A DNA stretch of 64,000 nt from contig DATASX010000015.1 of NCBI GenBank assembly GCA_036269075.1, positions 1-64,000 of the forward strand, read 5' to 3'. Made by a program: the position numbers and the translations under genes. The notes beneath the pieces were generated by a model, which was given only the letters and a program-made list of their open reading frames with translations, was not told the DNA's origin and did no database searches. The stretch comes from Sporichthyaceae bacterium (lineage in GTDB: Bacteria; Actinomycetota; Actinomycetes; Sporichthyales; Sporichthyaceae). This document shows, piece by piece, positions 57,500 to 64,000 of this stretch (position 1 is the stretch's first letter; each line of letters starts with the position of its first letter).

Positions 57500-59301
57500 G
57501 CGGCCTCCTCGGCGCTCAGCTGCGAGGCCACGATCTGACGGTACGTCAGACAGTCTCCCAGCAGTTGGGTGTGGGTCCCCATCCCGACGATCACGCCGTC
57601 ATCGAGCACGACGATGCGGTCGGCGTCGCGGATCGAACTGACCCGCTGCGCGACGACCAAGGCCGTCGCCCCGGCGATCCACGGCCGAAGTGCGGCGCGC
57701 AGCGCGGCGTCGGTGGACTGGTCCAGCGCCGAGAACGAGTCGTCGAACAAGTACACGTCCGGCCGGGCGACCAGCGCCCGGGCGATCGCGAGGCGCTGTC
57801 GCTGCCCGCCGGAGACGTTGGTGCCGCCCTGGGCGACCTTCGCATCCAGCCCACCGGGCATCGCCGCGACGAACGCGCGCGCCTGGGCGACCTCGAGCGC
57901 GGCCCACAGTTCCTCGTCCGAGGCGCCTGGTCGAGCCAGCCGCAGGTTGCTCGCCACGGTGCCGGAGAACAGGTACGGGCGTTGCGGCACGTAACCCACC
58001 GACGCGGCGAGCACGGCCGGGTCCAGCGCTCGCACGTCGACGCCGCCGATCAGCACCGCGCCGCCGGTCGCCTCGGCCAGCCGCGGCACGAGGTTCACCA
58101 ACGTCGACTTGCCCGAGCCGGTGCTGCCGACCACCGCGGTCACCCCACCAGGCACCGCCTCGAAGCTGACCCCGCGCAGCACCGGTACCTCCGCACCCGG
58201 GTAGCGGAACTCCAGGTCGCGGAACTCCAGGTGGCCGGGGGCGAGCAGGGCGCGCACCGGGTCGGCGGGGGGCGCCGGCCACGGCTGCGTGCGCAGCACC
58301 TCGGTGATCCGCTCGGCGCAGACCTCGGCGCGTGGCAGCTGGACGAAGGTGAACGTGGCCATCAGGACCGCGCCCATGATCTGCATCAGGTAGCTCAGGA
58401 ACGCGGTCAGCGCGCCGACCTGCATCCGGCCGTCATCGATCAGGTGCCCGCCGAACCACAGCACCGCGACGCTGGAGACGTTCACGACCAGCATGACCGC
58501 CGGGAACATCAGCGCCAGCAACCGGCCGACGCGCACCGAGACGTCGTTCAGTTCGGTGTTCGCCACCGCGAACCGGTCGGCCTCGGCCTGCTCGCGGACG
58601 AAGGCCCGGACCACCCGGATGCCTGCGATCTGCTCGCGCAGCACCCGGTTCACCAGGTCGGTCCGGCCCTGCATCCGACGGAACAGCGGTCGCATCCGGG
58701 CCACGATCGCCAGGATCAACAGCACCAGGACAGGCAGGCTGAGCAGCAGGATCGAGGAGAGTGCGATGTCCTGGCGCAGCGCCAGCACGATCCCGCCCAC
58801 ACACATCACCGGGGCCGGTACGGCCATCGCGAAGGCGGTCATCAGGAACGCCTGCACCTGGGTGGCGTCGTTGGTGGTCCGGGTGATCAGTGACGGGGCG
58901 CCGAACCGGGCGACGTCCTGGCCGGAGAACTCCAGCACCCGTTCGAACACCGCGGCTCGCAGGTCGCGGCCCAGGGCCATCGACGTCCGCGCCGCGAGGA
59001 GCACCGCGAGCAACGACGTCGACACCTGGAGCAGGGAGAACACCAGCATGACCGCGCCCTCGTGGACGACGTAGCCGGTGTCGCCGACGACGACGCCCTT
59101 GTCGATCAGGTCCGCGTTCAACGTGGGCAGGTAAAGGGCGGCGGCGGTCTGCAGGAACTGCAGGCCGACCAGCGCGGCAACGCTTCGTCGGTACGGGCGC
59201 AGGTGGACCCGCAGCAGGCCGAGGAGGTTGCCGCGCGCGGCCGCGGCGCCGGCCGACCCGTCGGCCGCCGGCGCCGGACTCGCCGACACAGTCGTCGCCA
59301 T
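57496..59301 (-). CDS. ABC exporter half, degenerate-site subunit
   Basis: 601 aa from ATG 59301. Six transmembrane helices, then an ATPase with GSTGSGKST, Q-loop YVPQRPYLFSG, an intact signature NVSGGQRQRL and Walker B VYLFDDSFSALD. Asp replaces the catalytic Glu, the usual mark of the degenerate half in heterodimeric exporters such as BmrCD, LmrCD and TM287/288. The intact signature serves the other subunit's ATP site. Encoded first in the pair. Repeat copy 3 lies 77 bp upstream. Confidence 0.93.
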   Translation of the reverse strand: MATTVSASPAPAADGSAGAAAARGNLLGLLRVHLRPYRRSVAALVGLQFLQTAAALYLPTLNADLIDKGVVVGDTGYVVHEGAVMLVFSLLQVSTSLLAVLLAARTSMALGRDLRAAVFERVLEFSGQDVARFGAPSLITRTTNDATQVQAFLMTAFAMAVPAPVMCVGGIVLALRQDIALSSILLLSLPVLVLLILAIVARMRPLFRRMQGRTDLVNRVLREQIAGIRVVRAFVREQAEADRFAVANTELNDVSVRVGRLLALMFPAVMLVVNVSSVAVLWFGGHLIDDGRMQVGALTAFLSYLMQIMGAVLMATFTFVQLPRAEVCAERITEVLRTQPWPAPPADPVRALLAPGHLEFRDLEFRYPGAEVPVLRGVSFEAVPGGVTAVVGSTGSGKSTLVNLVPRLAEATGGAVLIGGVDVRALDPAVLAASVGYVPQRPYLFSGTVASNLRLARPGASDEELWAALEVAQARAFVAAMPGGLDAKVAQGGTNVSGGQRQRLAIARALVARPDVYLFDDSFSALDQSTDAALRAALRPWIAGATALVVAQRVSSIRDADRIVVLDDGVIVGMGTHTQLLGDCLTYRQIVASQLSAEEAA

Positions 59302-59607
59302 CAGCCCACCCCCGATCAACGAAGGTAGGACGCCGTGGCGCAAAGAGCTATCGGATTCGGGGCGCCCGGCACGAAATCCCCGCACTTCTGCTGCCTGTCC
59401 CACCTATGAACACGCCCCGATACGTGGGACAGGCAGCAGAAGTGGGGGTTGATCACTCGTGATCCTCGCTGCGCTCGTCAACGAGGCTTCAATCGCCTCG
59501 GGAGCGGACGCCGCAAGCAAGCTCACGGCTGTGGCTCGCCGCCCTCCGCTTCGGACGACGAGCCGTCCGCTCCAACCCACGGGCGGCGTCCGTTCGGCTC
59601 GGCTCAA
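59302..59607. other. Gap between exporter and MacB-type permease genes
   Basis: 306 bp. Contains repeat copy 3 and, at 59459-59490, a GACGAGCGCAGCGAGG-type word (minus strand) related to the GAGCGAGCG repeats elsewhere. No gene seen. Confidence 0.5.
59378..59447. repeat. Palindromic repeat copy 3 (upstream of ABC exporter), forward orientation
   Basis: The best copy: 59378-59403 pairs with 59424-59447 over about 24 bp with a single bulge, around a 20-nt loop that contains ATGAAC and ends CGATAC. Arm core GTGGGACAGGCAGCAGAAG. It extends some 7 bp further than copies 1 and 2. Confidence 0.88.
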
Positions 59608-60927
59608 TCACTCGTAGCGGAGGGCCTGGATCGGCCGGAGGGCCGCCGCGCGGCTGGCCGGGTAGAAGCCGAAGAACAGGCCGGTGAGCAGCGATACGGC
59701 GAAGGCCAGGTAGATCGACCAGGGCGCGATGACCGGTTGGACGCCCGCGATCGTGAACCGGGTCGCCGCGGCCCCCAGGGCTATCCCGATAACCCCGCCG
59801 ATCATCGACAGGATCACGGCCTCGCCGAGGAACTGACCGATGATGTCGTTGCGCGTCCCACCGATGGCCTTGCGGATGCCGATCTCCCGAGTCCGCTCGG
59901 TCACCGAGACCAACATGATGTTCATGACGCCGATCCCGCCGACCAGCAGCGAGATGCCGGCCACCGCGGCCAACAGGATCGTCAGGGTCTTGTTGGCCGA
60001 GCCGCCGGCCGACAGCACGGCCGAGGCGTTGAACACGACGAAGTCGGTGTCGGCCAACCCGACGTGATGCCGGGCCCCGAGGATCGCCTGGACCTCGGCC
60101 TGGGCCTTGGCCGTGGTTTCCCGGGAAGTCGCCTGAACGTCCAGACCGGACAAGGGGCCCTGGCCCGGCGGCGCATAGCCGTAGAGCGCGTCGGACACAG
60201 CGGTGCCGACGGCGAAGACCCGGTCGTCGAGGTCCTGTTGGCCGGAGTACCCCTTCGAGCCCAGGATGCCGATGACGGTGAACGGTTGGCCGTTGAGACG
60301 CACGTCCTGCCCGATCAGCCCCGACGGGTCGCCGTCAGTCAGATCGGCGGCGACCGTGGTGCCGAGCAGGAGCAGCCTCCGGTGGGCGGCGTACTCGGCG
60401 TCGCTGAAGTTGCGCCCGCCGGTGACGGTGTCGTTGTCGATGTCGAGGTAGTTCGGGGTGGCCCCGAAGACGATGCCGACCGTGTGCGACGAGGAGCCGT
60501 GGGTGGCCACCGCGCTGCGGATCACGACGGCCGGGGAGACCGCGGCGACGTCCGGTGCCATCGGGTTGTTCACCAGTGCAGCAGCGTCGTCGAAGGTGAG
60601 CTGGGACTTCCGCTCGTGCGTGCCCTGGTCCTGGCCTGCGTGGATGCCGAGCATCCGGCGCAACTGCTGCAGGAAGGCGCTGCCCTGCCCGCCGGCCACC
60701 GTCGAGGTCGGCAGCACGAACAGGCTGTTGGAACCCAACCGGTCGATCGATGCCTGCACCGCGACCGACGACCCGGTGCCCACACCGACCAGCGCGATCA
60801 CCGAGGCCACGCCGATGACGATGCCCAGCATGGTCAGTGCCGAACGCATCTTGTTCGCGACGATCCCGCCCCAGGCGAACCGCGCGCTCTGCCGCGCCCG
60901 GGTGCCGGGCACCCCCGCAAGGGCCAA
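59608..60927 (-). CDS. MacB/FtsX-type ABC transporter permease
   Basis: 439 aa from TTG 60927, chosen for GGGAGG 6 bases upstream and a TM1 beginning about residue 30 (ALTMLGIVIGVASVIALVGVG). A large extracytoplasmic MacB_PCD domain (about 55-300) follows, then three C-terminal helices (FtsX domain) with GGIGVMNIMLVSVTERTREI and a YPASRAAALRPIQALR end. Would form a lipoprotein, peptide or drug mechanotransporter with a LolD/MacB ATPase, but no such ATPase or membrane-fusion gene is adjacent. Confidence 0.88.
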   Translation of the reverse strand: MALAGVPGTRARQSARFAWGGIVANKMRSALTMLGIVIGVASVIALVGVGTGSSVAVQASIDRLGSNSLFVLPTSTVAGGQGSAFLQQLRRMLGIHAGQDQGTHERKSQLTFDDAAALVNNPMAPDVAAVSPAVVIRSAVATHGSSSHTVGIVFGATPNYLDIDNDTVTGGRNFSDAEYAAHRRLLLLGTTVAADLTDGDPSGLIGQDVRLNGQPFTVIGILGSKGYSGQQDLDDRVFAVGTAVSDALYGYAPPGQGPLSGLDVQATSRETTAKAQAEVQAILGARHHVGLADTDFVVFNASAVLSAGGSANKTLTILLAAVAGISLLVGGIGVMNIMLVSVTERTREIGIRKAIGGTRNDIIGQFLGEAVILSMIGGVIGIALGAAATRFTIAGVQPVIAPWSIYLAFAVSLLTGLFFGFYPASRAAALRPIQALRYE

Positions 60928-60952
60928 TGGGTGCCTCCCGGCAAAATTGATC

Positions 60953-60991
60953 AGTACGATGTCGTACTCCCTGCACTGTACGGCTTCGTAC
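60953..60991. promoter_or_regulatory. Paired GTAC palindromes in a divergent promoter
   Basis: AGTACGA/TG/TCGTACT (60953-60968) and GTACG/GCTT/CGTAC (60978-60991); centres 24 bp apart, about two helical turns. TCGTACTCC is also repeated directly. Located between the MacB-type permease (start 60927) and the P450 gene (61131); looks like a double operator. Confidence 0.55.
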
Positions 60992-61130
60992 TCCTTGGGT
61001 CGAGGGTCGTTCTCGTCCCCCGATATATCCCGTTCGGGCCGGTACGCACCCCCGGCGAAGGATGCGCCCACGGCACCAGGAGGACGATGCTTCGGGCACG
61101 TTCGCAACGGCGCGACCCCGGAGGCGCTCG

Positions 61131-62480
61131 ATGACCAGCAACTTGATCGACGAGGTCGACTGGGACGAGGGCGGGGACTCCGCGTTCATCCCGGCCACGA
61201 TGGAGAACAAGCCGGCCTACGACGAGATCGACGTCTCGTCCTCGGCGTTCTGGAAGCAGGAGTTCGCCGAGCAGGACCGGTCCTTCGGCGTCCTGCGCCG
61301 GGAGCGCCCGGTGTCCTGGCAGCGGCCGGTCGAGGACGCTGTCACCCCGGACCCCGACGACCCCGGCTACTGGGCCCTGACCCGGCTGAAGGAGATCAGC
61401 GAGGTCAGTCGGAACTCCGAGACCTACATCTCCGGCCAGGGCGTCATCTTCGACATGCTGCCCCCGCTGTTCCTGCACATGACGCAGTCGTTCCTCGCCA
61501 TGGACGACCCCCAGCACCGCAAGCTGCGCAACCTCGTCTCCAGCGCGTTCACCCCGAAACAGGTGAAGCGCATGGAGGACAAGATCAAGCAGACGGCCAA
61601 GCAACTGGTCGACGACATCGCGGAGAAGGGTCGGATCGACTTCGCCGTCGACCTGGCGGAGAAGCTGCCCATGATCACCTTCTGCGAGATCATGGGCGTC
61701 CCGCGCGAGCGGTGGGAGGACACCGTCGCGGCCGCTCAGGGCATCGTCGCCTGGCAGGACCCCGAGTCGTTGCAGGGTCGCGAGCCGGACGAGGTGCAGA
61801 TCGAGGCGGCCTCGATGCTGCACGAGATCGCCGGCGAGATGTACGAGGCGCGGCTGAAGAACCCCACCGACGACCTGTTCACCGGCCTGGTGCAGGCCGA
61901 GATCGACGGCGAGCGGCTCGACGAGGCCCAGCTCGGCGCGTTCTTCGTGCTGATGTCAGTGGCCGCCACCGACACCACCAAGCACACCTCGAGCTTCGCG
62001 GTGCTCGGCATGACCAGACAGCCCGAGCAGCGCGCGTGGCTGCTGGCCGACTTCGAGGGCCGTCTCGGCACCGCGATCGAGGAGTTCATCCGCTACGGGA
62101 CCGTGGTGATGACCTTCCGGCGCACCGCTGTCGTGGAGACCGAGTTGTGCGGGCAGCAGATAATGCCGGGCGACAAGGTGGTTTTCTTCTACGCCTCGGG
62201 CAACCGCGACGAGACTGCGTTCGAGAACCCGGGCGAGATGAACCTGGCCCGCGACCCGAACCCGCACTGCGGCTTCGGCGGCGGGGGCGTGCACTTCTGC
62301 CTGGGCAGCAACCTGGCCAAGTCGATGCTGCGGGCGCTGTTCACCGAGATCATGACTCGGATCCCGGACTTCCGGGCCACCAACCCGGTCTTCCTCGGCA
62401 CCAACTTCATGCGCGGCATCATGCATCTCGATTTTGAGTTCACGCCGGAGAGTCAGCGGGCGACCGAGGCGGCGGGCTGA
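61131..62480 (+). CDS. Cytochrome P450
   Basis: 449 aa soluble bacterial P450. Heme loop FGGGGVHFCLGSNLA with ligand Cys390, I-helix oxygen groove VAATDTTKH with the acid-alcohol pair (Asp-Thr), and K-helix EEFIRY. The long N-terminal part (about 60 residues before the F.VLRRERPVSW block) and MDDPQHRKLRNLVSSAFTP resemble CYP families acting on steroids or fatty acids. ATG 61131 has GGAGG 6 bases upstream. Its stop overlaps the reductase start (TGATG), so the two are coupled. Substrate not predictable. Confidence 0.95.
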   Translation: MTSNLIDEVDWDEGGDSAFIPATMENKPAYDEIDVSSSAFWKQEFAEQDRSFGVLRRERPVSWQRPVEDAVTPDPDDPGYWALTRLKEISEVSRNSETYISGQGVIFDMLPPLFLHMTQSFLAMDDPQHRKLRNLVSSAFTPKQVKRMEDKIKQTAKQLVDDIAEKGRIDFAVDLAEKLPMITFCEIMGVPRERWEDTVAAAQGIVAWQDPESLQGREPDEVQIEAASMLHEIAGEMYEARLKNPTDDLFTGLVQAEIDGERLDEAQLGAFFVLMSVAATDTTKHTSSFAVLGMTRQPEQRAWLLADFEGRLGTAIEEFIRYGTVVMTFRRTAVVETELCGQQIMPGDKVVFFYASGNRDETAFENPGEMNLARDPNPHCGFGGGGVHFCLGSNLAKSMLRALFTEIMTRIPDFRATNPVFLGTNFMRGIMHLDFEFTPESQRATEAAG

Positions 62481-63727
62481 TGCGCAGCGAACGTCTGGTC
62501 GTCGTCGGCGGTTCGTTGGCCGGGCTGCGGGCGGTCGAGGCCGCCCGCAAGGCCGACCCCGACGTGGCGATCACCCTGGTCGGCGCCGAGACCCACCTGC
62601 CCTACGACCGCCCGCCGCTGTCCAAGGAGTTCCTCGACACCGACGCGGACGTAGCCGGCGCCCCGGCCGCCCCGACTTTCCGCACCGAGGAGCACCTGCG
62701 CTGCGAGCTGGGCGTCGACCTGCGCCTGGACACCCGGGCCAGCGCATTGGCCTCGGACGGCCGGTTGCTGATCCTGGACGGCGACGCGATCCCGTACTCG
62801 GCCCTGGTGATCGCGACCGGCACCACCCCACGCACGCTGCCGGGGACCGAGGGGCTGGTCGGGGTGCACTGCCTGCGCACCCTCGACGACGCGATCGCGA
62901 TTCGGGCCGCGCTGGATGCCGGGGCGCGCACCATAGTCGTCGGCGCCGGGTTCATCGGTTCCGAGGTGGCCTCGGCCGCGCGCAAGCGGGGGCTGCCGGT
63001 CACGGTGCTGGAGAGCCTGCCCACACCGCTGGTCCGGTCGGTCGGCGCGGCCACCGGCGCTGTGTGCGCCGAACTGCATCTGCGCAACGGGACCGACCTG
63101 CGCTGCGGGGTCGGGGTCGCGGCGGTGAACGGCACGGCCGGGCGGGTCACCGAAGTCGTGCTGGACGACGGGTCGGTGCTGCCCGCCGATCTGGTCGTGG
63201 TGGGCATCGGCGTCCGGCCGGCGACGGACTGGCTGGCCGGCTCCGGGATCGAGCTGGACGCCCGCGACGGCGGAATCGTCTGCGATGCGACCCTGGCCAC
63301 GAACCTGCCCGGCGTCTATGCGGCCGGGGACGTCGCGCACTTCCCGCACCCGGTCTTCGACGGCCTGCGGCTGCGCCTGGAGCACTGGACCAACGCGGCC
63401 GAGCAGGGCGCGGTCGCGGCCCGCAACGCGTTGCACCCCGAGGCTGCCGGCCAACTGACCAAGGTGCCGTACTTCTGGTCGGACTGGTACGGCTCGCGGA
63501 TCCAGTTCGTCGGGGTGCCGGTGGCCGACGAGGTCCGGGTGCTCTCGTCCGAGACCGGCGACGAGCGCTTCCTGGCCTTCTACCGCACCGGCGATCGACT
63601 GACCGGCGCGCTGACGATCGACCGTCCGGCACAAATCATGAAGTTCAGCCGGCTGATCGCCAACCGGGCAGGCTGGGCCGAGGCGCTGGAGTTCGCCGGT
63701 GGCCTGGCTCCGGTCGCCAGCTCTTGA
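62480..63727 (+). CDS. Ferredoxin reductase (FAD, NAD(P)H)
   Basis: 415 aa of the rhodocoxin/putidaredoxin-reductase type. FAD loop VVVGGSLAGLRA, LPYDRPPLSKEFL, NAD(P)H loop VVGAGFIGSEVA, FAD-binding VYAAGDVAHFPH, and a C-terminal reductase domain (YFWSDWYGSRIQFVG). Passes electrons to a ferredoxin serving the P450. ATG 62480 overlaps the P450 stop. No ferredoxin gene is visible between or just after, so it must lie past the edge or elsewhere. Confidence 0.94.
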   Translation: MRSERLVVVGGSLAGLRAVEAARKADPDVAITLVGAETHLPYDRPPLSKEFLDTDADVAGAPAAPTFRTEEHLRCELGVDLRLDTRASALASDGRLLILDGDAIPYSALVIATGTTPRTLPGTEGLVGVHCLRTLDDAIAIRAALDAGARTIVVGAGFIGSEVASAARKRGLPVTVLESLPTPLVRSVGAATGAVCAELHLRNGTDLRCGVGVAAVNGTAGRVTEVVLDDGSVLPADLVVVGIGVRPATDWLAGSGIELDARDGGIVCDATLATNLPGVYAAGDVAHFPHPVFDGLRLRLEHWTNAAEQGAVAARNALHPEAAGQLTKVPYFWSDWYGSRIQFVGVPVADEVRVLSSETGDERFLAFYRTGDRLTGALTIDRPAQIMKFSRLIANRAGWAEALEFAGGLAPVASS

Positions 63728-63759
63728 TCTGGAGTTCGAACCGGAGTAGTTCCACGGGG

Positions 63760-64000
63760 GTGAGCGATCCTGGGGCCTCGCGGGTCGCGGCGATCCGAAG
63801 CCGCGACCGCGGCGACCCGTGGCCCGGCCGCGGCTACCTGCTGCCGGCCGCCCGCAAGGGCGAACTGCGGGACCTGCTCGCCCGGCTCGCTGCGGCGACC
63901 GGCCGCGACGACCTCTGGGACCCGCAGATCGTGGCCGACTACGCCGCCGCCCACGACGTCCTGCGCGCCGGGTGGGAGATCGCGCTGGGCGCGATCCTGA
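63760..64000 (+). CDS. Hypothetical protein, N-terminal part (runs off right edge)
   Basis: 80 codons from GTG 63760, open to the edge. Starts with SDPGASRVAAIRSRDRGDPW and continues GYLLPAARKGELRDLLARL, then DDLWDPQIVADYAAAHDVLR. Good G/C third-position bias and an ordinary protein composition. No family recognised. Too short to tell whether it belongs with the P450 pair. Confidence 0.6.
   Translation, partial: MSDPGASRVAAIRSRDRGDPWPGRGYLLPAARKGELRDLLARLAAATGRDDLWDPQIVADYAAAHDVLRAGWEIALGAIL

Overview
The window is 64 kb of chromosome from a high-GC actinobacterium. The evidence is strong G/C bias at third codon positions, frequent GTG and TTG starts, the HspR/HAIR-controlled dnaK operon, an EtfD-like (Rv0338c-type) membrane Fe-S protein, DUF5063 and DUF427 proteins, a short SRP RNA next to dnaX, and lipoprotein leaders. 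No gene fixes the genus. Gene content mixes blocks that, from memory, sit in Mycobacterium near Rv0338c-Rv0384c (etfD, dnaK-grpE-dnaJ-hspR, fba, SpoU methyltransferase, pyrE, clpB) and near Rv3708c-Rv3721c (asd, lysC, recR, ybaB, dnaX, ffs).

Layout. 1-1960: a methyltransferase fragment, a lone alpha/beta hydrolase with less GC-biased codons, about 585 bp of apparent debris, and tRNA-Gly(CCC); this looks like an integration scar. 2048-8034: selO, an MHS-type transporter and a tiny Cys-rich protein, ending at a near-perfect terminator, then the EtfD-like protein and a secreted molybdopterin-fold protein on the minus strand. 8182-18573: a full histidine-utilisation locus (hutH, hutU, a glycine-betaine-type ABC ATPase and two permeases, an AllC-type amidohydrolase, hutF, hutI) giving histidine to urocanate to imidazolonepropionate to formimidoylglutamate to formylglutamate. 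18911-25852: the heat-shock operon dnaK-grpE-dnaJ-hspR-clpB with two HAIR operators. 26008-35305: mixed housekeeping genes (FKBP, pyrE, SPOUT methyltransferase, fba) with two paralogous lipoproteins, an SseB-like protein, a beta-propeller and a sulfotransferase-like protein. 35337-43580: two tandem near-duplicate solute-binding lipoproteins without a transporter, then a serine hydrolase, an LLM flavin monooxygenase, an alpha/beta hydrolase and an SGNH lipoprotein. 43604-50158: asd and lysC, an inverted ybaB-recR-DUF5063 unit, dnaX, SRP RNA and tRNA-Ser(GGA). 50202-53940: a TetR-controlled cluster (SDR; hydrolase-VOC-DUF427-TetR) with three matching operators. 53976-64000: a secreted protein, a heterodimeric ABC exporter, a MacB/FtsX-type permease, a cytochrome P450 with its reductase, and a truncated last gene.

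The least explained signals are three. First, a three-copy directional palindromic repeat (16-19 bp arms, always a 20-nt loop) lies in grpE-dnaJ, after clpB, and upstream of the ABC exporter. Second, the hut-linked ABC ATPase lacks both the Q-loop glutamine and the Walker B glutamate, carries a long disordered tail, and has no binding protein. Third, a shared TetR operator motif and a separate pair of GTAC palindromes mark two local regulons. All functions come from reading motifs by eye; no database search was run.
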